NCBI RefSeq assembly: GCF_003815535.1
Contig: NZ_RPFZ01000001.1
Location: 1,364,001-1,428,000 of the forward strand
Length of the DNA stretch: 64,000 nt
Reading direction: 5' to 3'
DNA from: Aurantiacibacter spongiae
GTDB lineage: Bacteria > Pseudomonadota > Alphaproteobacteria > Sphingomonadales > Sphingomonadaceae
Each line of letters starts with the position of its first letter. The stretch's first letter is position 1. Shown here piece by piece: positions 26,356 through 34,793 of the stretch. The notes beneath the pieces were generated by a model. That model worked only from the letters and a program-made list of their open reading frames with translations. It did no database searches and had not been told where the DNA came from. The position numbers were made by a program, and so were the translations under genes.

Positions 26356-27282
26356 ATGGGGCGATTCACAGTCGCAGCCGCGATTGCGGCTATCGCAAGT
26401 CCAGTCACGTCGGGGGCGAGCGCATTCGCGCAGACCGGCGACGCGCCCACGGCCCAGCTCGACGGGAGGACGCGCGAGGCCATCGCCGAGGGCAGGTTAT
26501 ACCTGCCCGACGGCGTGTGGCGCCTCACGCGATCCGAAGATGGCTGCAACATTCAACGCGATTTCATCCGCGATGACGCGCGCGTCACTCTCGCCATGCG
26601 GCAGCAACCCGCCGGTCCCACCGAATTTTCCCTGATCGGAGCCGGTTTCGAAATTGGCGATGATCTGGAAGCCGGTTTCGTACCGGGCACCGGACTGACC
26701 CCGTTCACCTATCTCCGGCGCGCCTCCATCGGCGATCGTCATGGCGTGATCTACACCGGTGCGATGTTCGGAGACGGCCAGGCAATCAGTCAAACGGGGG
26801 CGGCGAACATGCGCTATTACGTGGCGCAGGCGAAACGCACCGAACCGGTAGTCCTTTCGACCGGTCCGCTTGGCCAGGCGCTCGCCGCGTTGGTGGATTG
26901 TCAGGGGCAGATCCTGGAAAGCCTGGGCGTCGATCTCGCTGTCCAGCGCACCCTTTCGCAAAACGTCGAACTCACCAATGTTGGTGCGCTGATAGATGCG
27001 TTCGAGAACGAGTATCGCGGGCGGCTGCTGCGGCAGAGCGGGCGCGGTGCGATCACCGTGTTTTATGTCGTCGATGCCGACGGGAAGATGACGCACTGCC
27101 GCTCCACCGACAGGCTGATGTCGGCTGAATTGCGTCAGCTGGTCTGCGACACCATGACAGAGGTCGCCCAGTTCACCCCGGCGCGAACGGCGCAGGGCGA
27201 GGCTGTCACCGGGTACATGACGCAAAGCATAAACTTCACCTTTTCGCTGTGGCCCGGCGCCAACGGACAACGCCGCCGCTAG
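26356..27282 (+). CDS. Exported protein with C-terminal TonB-like domain
   Basis: This 308-residue protein has a signal peptide (cleavage probably after ASAFA, about 26). Its central part, about 170 residues, is unlike anything I recognise. The C-terminal region (about 215-300) resembles a TonB C-terminal domain (ITVFYVVDADGKMTHC, FTPARTAQGEAV). Unlike true TonB it lacks an N-terminal membrane anchor and a Pro-rich linker, so it may be a soluble periplasmic relative. GGGGGGA lies upstream of the ATG. Its TAG stop shares a CTAG palindrome with the convergent DUF445 gene. Confidence 0.7.
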   Translation: MGRFTVAAAIAAIASPVTSGASAFAQTGDAPTAQLDGRTREAIAEGRLYLPDGVWRLTRSEDGCNIQRDFIRDDARVTLAMRQQPAGPTEFSLIGAGFEIGDDLEAGFVPGTGLTPFTYLRRASIGDRHGVIYTGAMFGDGQAISQTGAANMRYYVAQAKRTEPVVLSTGPLGQALAALVDCQGQILESLGVDLAVQRTLSQNVELTNVGALIDAFENEYRGRLLRQSGRGAITVFYVVDADGKMTHCRSTDRLMSAELRQLVCDTMTEVAQFTPARTAQGEAVTGYMTQSINFTFSLWPGANGQRRR

Positions 27283-28487
27283 ATGAACCGGGTGACTGCG
27301 TGGATAACCACGCCCACCAGTCCGCCGACGAGCGTGCCGTTGATGCGGATGAATTGCAGATCGCGGCCGACGGCGCCTTCGATTCGCCCCGTTACGGTCC
27401 GCGCGTCCCAGCCCTTTACCGTGGTTGAGACGAGTCCGACGATCTGTTCCCCGTAACGGTTGACGACACCCACCAGCGTGCGGCGGGCGAAGCGGTTCAC
27501 CTGCAATTGCAGCGCCGGATCGCTGCGCAGCGTCTCCCCCAGTTCGGAAAGGCTGCTGCCGAGCTGCCCGCCCAGGGCACGCCCCGGATCGCGGATCGTG
27601 TCGATCAGCGCATGACGTATGCGCTCCCACACGCCCATCCACCACGCGGAAACGGCTGGATTGGCGAGCAGGTCGTTCTTCATCGCCTCCACCTTGGCGC
27701 GGGTGGCGGGATCGTGCTGAAGATCGCGCGCCAGCTTCTGCAGACCTTCCTCGACCTTGCGGCGCAGCGGATGCTGCGGATCGACCAGAACTTCCGCCAG
27801 CAGACGATAGAGCCCGTCCAGCACCGAATTGGCTATCCGGCCGTCCAGCCCGGCCCAGCGAATCAGCGAATTCGCCCGCTGCTGCACCATGTCGCGGACC
27901 ATGTCCTCATTGTCTTCCAGCGCGAGGCCCGCCCAGCGGATCAACCCGTCGATCAACGGGCGGTGGCGGTCGTCCGCAATGGCCGCCTCCAGCATCTGTC
28001 CCAGCAAGGGCGCGACATTGATCTTCTCGGCCTGCCGCGCCAGCCCGGCCTTCACCTGTAGCCCGAGCCGATCGGGATCGAGCGATTCGAGCAGTTCAAC
28101 CATCAGTTCACCGGCACCCGCGCGAAAGCGCCCCTCGCCGCTCTCGCCGCTGCGCTTCAGAAAATCGCCGGCGGCGCGCGCCACGTTCATCTCGCGCATC
28201 CGCCGCGCGACGACGACCGGGGTTAGGAAGTTCGAGCGCAGAAAGACCGCCATCGTATCGGCGATCCTGTCCTTGTTCTCCGGTATGATGGCTGTGTGCG
28301 GGATGGGAATGCCGAGCGGATGCCGAAACAACGCGGTCACCGCGAACCAGTCGGCCAGACCGCCGACCATCGCCGCCTCCGCAAAGGCGTGGACGTAGCC
28401 CCAGGCAGGGTTTGCGCCCAGCATCCCCTGGGTGATGACAAAAAGACCCGCCATCGCCACCAGGAGGAGGGTCGCCGTAACGCGCAT
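27279..28487 (-). CDS. DUF445 membrane protein (YjiN-like)
   Basis: The 402-residue protein has an N-terminal hydrophobic segment, the DUF445 hallmark GGLADWFAVTALFRHPLGIPIPHTAIIP, a long helical and polar middle, and a C-terminal membrane segment (TLVGGLVGVVIHAVT). The family is widespread and has no established function. Its stop is interlocked with the convergent TonB-like gene (CTAG). It lies 55 bases after the RND permease stop, on the same strand, so it could share its transcript. Confidence 0.9.
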   Translation of the reverse strand: MRVTATLLLVAMAGLFVITQGMLGANPAWGYVHAFAEAAMVGGLADWFAVTALFRHPLGIPIPHTAIIPENKDRIADTMAVFLRSNFLTPVVVARRMREMNVARAAGDFLKRSGESGEGRFRAGAGELMVELLESLDPDRLGLQVKAGLARQAEKINVAPLLGQMLEAAIADDRHRPLIDGLIRWAGLALEDNEDMVRDMVQQRANSLIRWAGLDGRIANSVLDGLYRLLAEVLVDPQHPLRRKVEEGLQKLARDLQHDPATRAKVEAMKNDLLANPAVSAWWMGVWERIRHALIDTIRDPGRALGGQLGSSLSELGETLRSDPALQLQVNRFARRTLVGVVNRYGEQIVGLVSTTVKGWDARTVTGRIEGAVGRDLQFIRINGTLVGGLVGVVIHAVTRFI

Positions 28488-28542
28488 CCGCCGCGCACGG
28501 TCGGGCGACAGCGAAGCGCCGGGGAGCGGGGCGGGGGGTTGC

Positions 28543-31500
28543 CTATTCGGCAGGTCGCGGCTCCGCGCTGGTTGTGGCGTCGTCGCCCGGCCGGTAGGTC
28601 AGCAACCGATCGCGAAGCCACGGGCCAAGGCGCTTTTCCATGCCATCGGCAAGGCTGAACCCGGCGGGCACGATCAGCAGCGTCAGCAGCGTCGACAGGC
28701 ACAGCCCCCCGATCACGATCATTCCCATCGGCTGACGCCACGCCCCGTCGGCGCTGAGCGCCAGCGCCGTCGGGATCATCCCGGCCGTCATCGCCACGGT
28801 GGTCATGACGATGGGCTGGGCGCGCTTGTGCCCGGCGTCGAGGATGGCAGCACGCTTCTCCACCCCGTCATCCATTTCCTCGATGGCGAAATCGATCAGG
28901 AGGATGGAATTCTTGCCGACGATGCCGAACAGCATGAGGATGCCGATGAAGACAGGCAGCGACAACGGCTTGTCGGCCGCCAGCAGGAGCAGCAGGCCGC
29001 CGAGCGGAGCGAGGAAGAGCGAACCCATGTTGACGAGCGGAGAGACGAAGCGGCGGTAGAGCAGCACCAGCACCGCGAAGACGAGCAGCACGCCGGTGAT
29101 GAGCGCGCCCGAGAACGCCGACTGCATTTCCTGCTGTATCTCGTCCTCGCCGATCGCCGGACTCGTGACGCCCGTCGGTAGGTTCTGCATGATCGGCAGC
29201 TTCTGGATGGCGGAGGTCACATCGCCCCGGGCATAGCCCGCCGCCACGTCGGCGCTTACGAAGGTGCGGCGGTTCTGATCATAGCGCTCGATCGCGGTCG
29301 GTCCCATGCCGAAGCTGATGTCGGCGACCCGTTCGAGAGGCACCGATCCGCCGGCGGCGGTGGGCACGGGCAGGTTGCGGATCGTTGAAAGGTCGCGCCG
29401 CTGTTCCTCGGCCAGGCGCACGCGTATCGGCACCTGCCTGTCCGACAGCGAGAACTTGGCCGCGTTCTGGTCGATGTCGCCGAGCGTGGCGATACGGATC
29501 GCCTGGCTCAGCGCGGTGGTCGTGACACCGAGGCTGGCGGCGAGTTCCTCGCGCGGCTGAACGAGCAGCTCGGGCCGCTGAAGGTCGCGCTCCACCCGTG
29601 GCGCCACCGCCCCGGGCACGCTCTTCATCTGATCGGCCAGTGTCTCGGCCGCCTCGTTCAGCAGATCGGGTTCGGATCCCGCGAGCATGATGGAGATGGC
29701 GCGGCCGGTACCGCTGCCGCCGCCCGGGCCGTTCTGGTCCTGGAAGTTGATCCGGGCATCGGGAAACTGCTGAAGAACGGGGCCGAGTTCGCGTTCGAAC
29801 TCCAGGCTGCTGCGTTCGCGATCCTCGCGCAGCACCAGACGCACCATGCCGCTGCCCTCGTTCACGATGCCGAGGGCAAGGGCCACCTCCTGTTCCTGCT
29901 GCAAGCGGTCGGCGACGCGGGTGACGACGGCGTCGGTCTGTTCCAGCGTGGTGCCGGGCACCATCTCTATCCGCACCATCGAGAAGTCGCTGTCGGTGGA
30001 GGGGAAGAACTGCGCGGGCATGGTGATGATCGTGAAGACCGTCATCGCCAGCGCGCCGGCACCCACGCCGAGCATCCAGACGCGGTGATCGGCGAACCGG
30101 GCGCGCAACCGGGCCTTGCGGTTGACGAACCAGGCATGGAACCCTCCGCCACCGCCGCGCGCGAGCTGAGCCAGGACGAAACCGACCAGCTTGGCGGCCA
30201 GCCAGCCGCCGATCCCGGCGGCGAAGATCGCGAGGCTCATCACGATGACGACGAGAACGAAGCCACCAAGCTGCGCCCCGAGATCCGGCAGCGCCGAGAG
30301 ACGATCCTTCCAGAACCCGAGATCCATCGCTCCCGACAGGGCCGGGGTGGTGAACCAGAAATAGAGCACTGCGGCAAAGCCGGCGATGCCTGCGACCGTG
30401 ATGAGCAGGAACAGCGGCGCCGCCATCACGCCGTAACGCGCTCGGAAGGGCGCCCTGCCCAGGGCGCGCACCCGGTCCCGCAGGCCGCTGTCGTCGAGCG
30501 ACCAGTGCAGCACGCGCATGTAGAGATCCATCGCCCGGCCCTCGCCGTGGGTTGCATGACCCTTCGCCTCGAGGAAGTAGGCGGCGATCATCGGCGTGAT
30601 CATGCGCGCAACGGCCAGACTCATGAGCACCGAGGCAACCACGGTAAGGCCGAAATTCTTGAAGAAGATGCCCGTGATACCCGGCATCAGACCCACCGGC
30701 AGGAACACCGCGACGATGGAGAACGTGGTCGCGACGACGGCGAGGCCGATCTCGTCCGCCGCATCAATACTGGCCTGGTAGGCGCTCTTGCCCATGCGCA
30801 TGTGGCGCACGATGTTTTCGATCTCGACGATGGCATCGTCGACCAGCACGCCGGCCACCAGCCCCAGCGCCAGCAGGCTCATCGTGTTGAGGGTGAAGCC
30901 GAACCAGACATCCATGAACCAGAATGTGGGGATCGCCGAAAGCGGAATGGCGAGCGCGGCGATGATGGTGGCGCGCCAGTCGCGCAGGAACAGGAAAACG
31001 ACGATGACCGCGAGGATCGCCCCCTCCACCATGGCGGCGATGGAGCTCTCGTACTGCGCCTTGGTATAGTCGACCTCGGTGAACAGCCGGGTGAAGCTGA
31101 CGCCGGGGTTCTGCTCCTCGATCTCGTGCAGGGCCTCGACGACCCCGTCATATACGGTCACGTCGGACTCGCCGCGGGCGCGGGTGACGGAGAAGGTGAC
31201 GACCTGCTCCCCGTTCAGCTTGGCGAGCGAACTGACCTCGCCATAGGAATCGGTCACGCGGGCGATGTCGGCGAGCTTGATCGTCGAGCCGTTGAGCGGA
31301 ATCTGCGCCTGGGAGAGTTCGTAGGCGGTTTGCGAATTGCCCAACACGCGCACCGACTGGCGCGATCCGGCGATTTCCGCCTGCCCGCCGGCAGCGTTGA
31401 TGTTGAGCTGTCTCAGCGCCGCGTTCACCTGGCTGGCGGTGAGGCCGAGCGCCTGCATCTTCGCAGGATCGAGAATGACCAGGATTTCCCGGTCGACGCC

Positions 31501-32043
31501 GCCATTGCGATTGACTTCGGCCAGGCCCGGCACGTTCAGCAATCGCTTGGTAACGGTATCGTCGATGAAATAGCTCAGCTGCTCGATCGTCATGTCGTCG
31601 GCCTCGACGCCGAAATAGACGATGGGGCGGGAGCTGGTCTGCTGCTTGAACACGCGCGGTTCGAGTATTCCGTCGGGAAGTTCGCCGCGGATCTGGTCGA
31701 CCGCGCTCTTAACCTCGCTGACGGTGGCGTCGATATCGGTGCCGAGTTCGAACTCGATCACGGTCGTCGAATTGCCCTCGGACGCAGTGGAGCGGATGCT
31801 TTCCACGCCTTCCAGCGTCTGCACCGCCGCTTCCACCCGCTGCGTGATCTGGTTGACGACTTCGGACGGCGCGGCGCCGGGTTGGGAGATGCTGACGATT
31901 GCGACCGGAAACTCGATGTCCGGATTGTTCTGCACGTCCATGCGCGAGAAGCTGACTATGCCGGCGAGCGTCAGGCCGATGAAGGCCAGCAGGGGGACGA
32001 TCGGGTTGCGGATCGACCAGGAGGATATGCGGTTGAGGTCCAT
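28543..32043 (-). CDS. RND multidrug efflux permease (HAE1/AcrB type) with extended central region
   Basis: The 1166-residue inner-membrane proton antiporter has proton-relay residues in LVDDAIVEIEN (the Asp-Asp pair in helix 4) and VGKNSILLIDFA (the helix 10 Lys). AcrB-type pumps are about 1030-1050 residues. The extra length lies between the two halves, where additional hydrophobic stretches occur at about 536-560 and 591-628 before the expected helix 7 (about 651-678). It would work with the adaptor encoded 17 bases upstream and an outer-membrane channel not in the window. Substrate unknown. Confidence 0.94.
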   Translation of the reverse strand: MDLNRISSWSIRNPIVPLLAFIGLTLAGIVSFSRMDVQNNPDIEFPVAIVSISQPGAAPSEVVNQITQRVEAAVQTLEGVESIRSTASEGNSTTVIEFELGTDIDATVSEVKSAVDQIRGELPDGILEPRVFKQQTSSRPIVYFGVEADDMTIEQLSYFIDDTVTKRLLNVPGLAEVNRNGGVDREILVILDPAKMQALGLTASQVNAALRQLNINAAGGQAEIAGSRQSVRVLGNSQTAYELSQAQIPLNGSTIKLADIARVTDSYGEVSSLAKLNGEQVVTFSVTRARGESDVTVYDGVVEALHEIEEQNPGVSFTRLFTEVDYTKAQYESSIAAMVEGAILAVIVVFLFLRDWRATIIAALAIPLSAIPTFWFMDVWFGFTLNTMSLLALGLVAGVLVDDAIVEIENIVRHMRMGKSAYQASIDAADEIGLAVVATTFSIVAVFLPVGLMPGITGIFFKNFGLTVVASVLMSLAVARMITPMIAAYFLEAKGHATHGEGRAMDLYMRVLHWSLDDSGLRDRVRALGRAPFRARYGVMAAPLFLLITVAGIAGFAAVLYFWFTTPALSGAMDLGFWKDRLSALPDLGAQLGGFVLVVIVMSLAIFAAGIGGWLAAKLVGFVLAQLARGGGGGFHAWFVNRKARLRARFADHRVWMLGVGAGALAMTVFTIITMPAQFFPSTDSDFSMVRIEMVPGTTLEQTDAVVTRVADRLQQEQEVALALGIVNEGSGMVRLVLREDRERSSLEFERELGPVLQQFPDARINFQDQNGPGGGSGTGRAISIMLAGSEPDLLNEAAETLADQMKSVPGAVAPRVERDLQRPELLVQPREELAASLGVTTTALSQAIRIATLGDIDQNAAKFSLSDRQVPIRVRLAEEQRRDLSTIRNLPVPTAAGGSVPLERVADISFGMGPTAIERYDQNRRTFVSADVAAGYARGDVTSAIQKLPIMQNLPTGVTSPAIGEDEIQQEMQSAFSGALITGVLLVFAVLVLLYRRFVSPLVNMGSLFLAPLGGLLLLLAADKPLSLPVFIGILMLFGIVGKNSILLIDFAIEEMDDGVEKRAAILDAGHKRAQPIVMTTVAMTAGMIPTALALSADGAWRQPMGMIVIGGLCLSTLLTLLIVPAGFSLADGMEKRLGPWLRDRLLTYRPGDDATTSAEPRPAE

Positions 32044-32060
32044 TGGCGGGTCGGTTCGCT

Positions 32061-33266
32061 TTATTTGCCGGCCATGACCGGGCGCACCGTTTCACCCTCG
32101 GTGAGGAAGGCGCCGGCCCGCAGGACGACCTTTTCCGAGCCGTCTAGGCCGGACGAAATCGCAAGACCGTCATCGGTGATCATGCCCACCTCGACATTGC
32201 GCCGCTCGATCTTGTCTTCGCCGTTGACGATGAGGACATAGCTGCCCTCGTCATCCGACAGGACCGCGCTTTCGGGAAGCCGGGGCGCGACGAGAGTGCC
32301 GCTGGCGATGGTCGCCGTCGCGAAGCCGCCCGGTCGCAGGGCCGGATCGTAGGAGAGGGCCACCCGCACCGTGCCCTGGCGGTTCTGCTCGTCGATGGTG
32401 GGGGAAACCTGCCACACCTGGCCGGTGAAGCTCTGGCTGCTGCCCGTTGGCGTCACGCGGGCGGTCGCGCCGACCGGTATCTGCGCCAGCTCCTCCTCGC
32501 TGACCTGCGCCAGCATCTCCATCTCGCCGCCGCGGGCGATCGAGAACAGCGTGCCCGAGCCGGGGCTGACGACCTGGCCCGGTTCGACATTGCGCTCCAG
32601 CACGAGACCGGCGGCGGGGGCGACGATGTTGAGCTGCGCGTTGCGCGCCTGTCGTTCGTTGAGCTGCGCCCGGGCCACCCGGACGCGGGCGACTGCGGCA
32701 TCGCGCGTCGCGGTCAGTTGGTCGATGTCCGCCTGGCTGATGAAGCCCCGGTCTACAAGGCGCAGCGCGCGGTCGAGGTTGGCCTGCGCAAGATCGGCGT
32801 CAGCCTGCGCCACCTGGATCTGCGCGGCCTGGCTTTCGGCCTGCTGGTTCTGCACCGAGCGGTCGATTACCGCCAGCACCTGCCCCTGACGCACCCACTG
32901 CCCTGCCTCGACGGGGACGAAGGTAACGCGCCCGCCTTCGCCGACCACGCCGACCGGCATTTCGCGCCGCGCCGCCAGCGTACCGGTGGCGTTGATCGTT
33001 CCTTCCAGCGTCGCCGCGCCGGGAGCGAGCACCGTGACCGCGGCAAGCGTACCGTCCTCCTCGGGCGCAAAGGCGGTTTCCTCTTCGCCCCCCGAGAACA
33101 TCAGCGCGGCGATCAGCGCGCCGGCGAGAATGACGGCGAGCACGATGAACAGGCGGCGACGCTGGCTACCCTTTTCCTCGGCCAACGCCTCTTCCTCGAG
33201 AACGCGACCGTCCATCACGATGCGGTCGGCGGGTTCGGCGCTGTCCATCCTGGTTTCGTAATTCAT
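32061..33266 (-). CDS. RND efflux periplasmic adaptor (membrane fusion protein)
   Basis: The 401-residue protein has an N-terminal cytoplasmic stretch, one membrane helix (about 38-60), then the usual adaptor modules. The first lipoyl half is VEAGQWVRQGQVLAVID, followed by a helical hairpin (QAESQAAQIQVAQADAD) and the second lipoyl half VEPGQVVSPGSGTL. A beta-barrel domain follows. It links the permease to an outer-membrane TolC-type channel. It is the first gene of the pump operon. A perfect 16-bp palindrome sits 50 bases upstream. Confidence 0.94.
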   Translation of the reverse strand: MNYETRMDSAEPADRIVMDGRVLEEEALAEEKGSQRRRLFIVLAVILAGALIAALMFSGGEEETAFAPEEDGTLAAVTVLAPGAATLEGTINATGTLAARREMPVGVVGEGGRVTFVPVEAGQWVRQGQVLAVIDRSVQNQQAESQAAQIQVAQADADLAQANLDRALRLVDRGFISQADIDQLTATRDAAVARVRVARAQLNERQARNAQLNIVAPAAGLVLERNVEPGQVVSPGSGTLFSIARGGEMEMLAQVSEEELAQIPVGATARVTPTGSSQSFTGQVWQVSPTIDEQNRQGTVRVALSYDPALRPGGFATATIASGTLVAPRLPESAVLSDDEGSYVLIVNGEDKIERRNVEVGMITDDGLAISSGLDGSEKVVLRAGAFLTEGETVRPVMAGK

Positions 33267-33316
33267 CGGCCTGATGCCTTGTCATCTCGGGCGCCTGGCG
33301 GGGGCGCGTTGCGACG

Positions 33317-33332
33317 GCCGGACAGGTCCGGC
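33317..33332. promoter_or_regulatory. Perfect 16-bp palindrome, candidate operator of the efflux operon
   Basis: GCCGGAC-AG-GTCCGGC is a perfect two-fold symmetric site 50 bases upstream of the adaptor start. It is bracketed by GCGTTGCG (33306-33313) and its reverse complement CGCAACGC (33367-33374). No regulator gene is adjacent. A repressor or activator site is the simplest reading; a small hairpin in the leader is the alternative. Confidence 0.35.
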
Positions 33333-33428
33333 GTTCGCCCCGCCATAGCGCCAAGCGGGCAGGCGGCGCAACGCACCCTTCTGCCAAACCGCGATCCCCG
33401 CCGACGAAAACCGTCCCGCCATACGAAA

Positions 33429-33458
33429 GGGCGGGAAACTTGCGTGAGTTTCCCGCCC
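33429..33458 (-). terminator. Rho-independent terminator of glsB
   Basis: GGGCGGGAAACT and AGTTTCCCGCCC form a perfect 12-bp stem around a six-base loop. On the minus strand it is followed by TTTCGT. It lies 34 bases after the glsB stop and separates glsB from the efflux operon. Confidence 0.8.
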
Positions 33459-33492
33459 CCGAATGCGGACATTCCCTCAGTTCAACAAGGCA

Positions 33493-33756
33493 TTACCGCA
33501 CGCGACCGCGCTGGATCAGGTTGGCGATGCCGAGCAGTACGATCGCGCCAACCAGGCTCATCAGCAGGCCGGGAATGCTGAATTCGGTCAGCGTCGAGCC
33601 AACACCGATCAGCGAACCGATCCAGCCGCCAAGAAGAGCGCCGATCAGACCGACGACGATGTTCCAGAAGATGCCCATTGAAGCGTCGCGGCCCATGATC
33701 ATGCTGGCAATCCAGCCAATGATACCACCGACGATAATCGCGATAATCCAACCCAT
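33493..33756 (-). CDS. GlsB/YeaQ/YmgE family stress membrane protein
   Basis: The 87-residue protein is almost wholly hydrophobic, with three glycine-rich helices (GWIIAIIVGGIIGWIASMIM, NIVVGLIGALLGGWIG, IPGLLMSLVGAIVLLGIANL) and a short basic tail. This is the small transglycosylase-associated family linked to general stress. AAGGAG and GGGAG lie upstream of the ATG. An exact EcfG-type promoter 52-76 bases upstream supports stress control. It has its own strong terminator, so it is monocistronic. Confidence 0.93.
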   Translation of the reverse strand: MGWIIAIIVGGIIGWIASMIMGRDASMGIFWNIVVGLIGALLGGWIGSLIGVGSTLTEFSIPGLLMSLVGAIVLLGIANLIQRGRVR

Positions 33757-33807
33757 ATCCGTTACTCCCTTCTCCTTAGGCCCCTGTCGAGGGGGAACGG
33801 AGAAAGA

Positions 33808-33832
33808 AACGCGGATGCACCCGCGACGTTCC
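33808..33832 (-). promoter_or_regulatory. EcfG-type (general stress response) promoter of glsB
   Basis: On the minus strand GGAAC (33832-33828) is followed after exactly 16 bases by CGTT (33811-33808), a full consensus match. Transcription would start near 33800, about 44 bases before the glsB ATG. GlsB-type genes are common members of the alphaproteobacterial general stress regulon, so position and function agree. Confidence 0.7.
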
Positions 33833-33925
33833 GAAAGCCGCGCGGGCTCGGGGGTTTGGCTGATCGTGTATTCGCGAAAAACGGCGCAATGTGGCCATAA
33901 AGTAAGTTACGGGGGATCGGGAGAT

Positions 33926-34225
33926 TCAGTACTTCAGCTGCCGCTCGTAGAGGTCGCGATAGTGCTGGATGCGGGTCACGCGGAGACCCTGCATGCCCGA
34001 CCGGTCGACGGCGCGCTGCCAGCCGGCGAATTCTTCCAGCGTCAGGTTGTAGCGTTCGAGCACCTCGTCGATGGTCAGCAGGCCGCCATTGACCGCAGCG
34101 ACGACCTCGGCCTTGCGCCGGACGACCCAGCGCTTCGTCTTCGGAGACGGCAGATCGGCGATGGTCAGCGGTTCCCCGAGGGGACCGATCACCTGCGCCG
34201 GTCGGATTTTCTGGTTCTCGATCAT
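33926..34225 (-). CDS. sciP: CtrA inhibitor SciP (DUF1153)
   Basis: This 99-residue cytoplasmic regulator of the DUF1153 family begins [20 protein letters not shown]. Its helix-turn-helix core has the conserved KTKRWVVRRKAEVVAAVNGG and LTLEEFAGWQ segments. In Caulobacter SciP binds CtrA and blocks transcription of CtrA targets during the cell cycle. The length is near the Caulobacter protein (93). GAGGAA lies upstream of the start, which overlaps the stop of a small unknown ORF by four bases. The gene has a clear relative of its network, trcR, at 52 kb. Confidence 0.94.
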   Translation of the reverse strand: MIENQKIRPAQVIGPLGEPLTIADLPSPKTKRWVVRRKAEVVAAVNGGLLTIDEVLERYNLTLEEFAGWQRAVDRSGMQGLRVTRIQHYRDLYERQLKY

Positions 34226-34614
34226 GTACTTCCTCGGCTGGCCGTTTGGTCGCGGTCGGCGCGCGGACCGGCATCCGGCCCCTCGACGCGGCCAGTTTTG
34301 CGGCGCTGGCATTTGCCATTGCCTAAACCATTGGGGTTAACGTCCTGTTTCTCCGGCCTTCGAACCACGTGGCCCGTACTCCCGGCATGCGGTTCGCCGA
34401 GAGCGGCGATGTGCCGGGCGAAGGCGGCATCGAAACTGGCGGGATCGGTTTTCCGGCCGCCCGACGCCGACGCAAGTTCCGCCCGCAATTCGCGTGCCGC
34501 CGCCAGTCTGGAGACGAGGTCCGACCAGGTCACCCGGCGCAGGGACTCCCGCCCCGCATCCGGACCGACCGACTCGCGCGAATGCGCGGCTTCGGGCTGT
34601 TTCCCCTCGAACAT
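34222..34614 (-). CDS. Hypothetical protein overlapping the sciP start (130 aa)
   Basis: This ORF begins at [12 protein letters not shown], and its TGA stop overlaps the sciP ATG (ATGA), which implies translational coupling. The first 75 residues look like a real protein ([35 protein letters not shown]). The last half is polar and low in complexity, with a short NPNGLGNGK stretch. There is no signal or membrane segment. I do not recognise a named family. If real, its coupling to sciP suggests a link to cell-cycle control. Confidence 0.55.
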   Translation of the reverse strand: MFEGKQPEAAHSRESVGPDAGRESLRRVTWSDLVSRLAAARELRAELASASGGRKTDPASFDAAFARHIAALGEPHAGSTGHVVRRPEKQDVNPNGLGNGKCQRRKTGRVEGPDAGPRADRDQTASRGST

Positions 34615-34793
34615 GGATCGAAGCGATAACCGCCAAGGGTCAAGATCGGGTAAAGCCGCAAATCGCGACGAAAACGGGGATAGAATGTGCCGGCAGGTCA
34701 GCGGCTCGCAAGTTCCCCGCGATCCCTGCCCGCCGCCCGCGTGGATGCCTTGGCGTAGCCGGCGCGGGCGTGTATGGCGGCGCAACCCGCCCC

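Noticed and set aside
30085-32241. 718-codon plus-strand ORF opposite the RND permease
   Set aside because: Shadow frame; Asp/His/Arg-rich with no fold signature.
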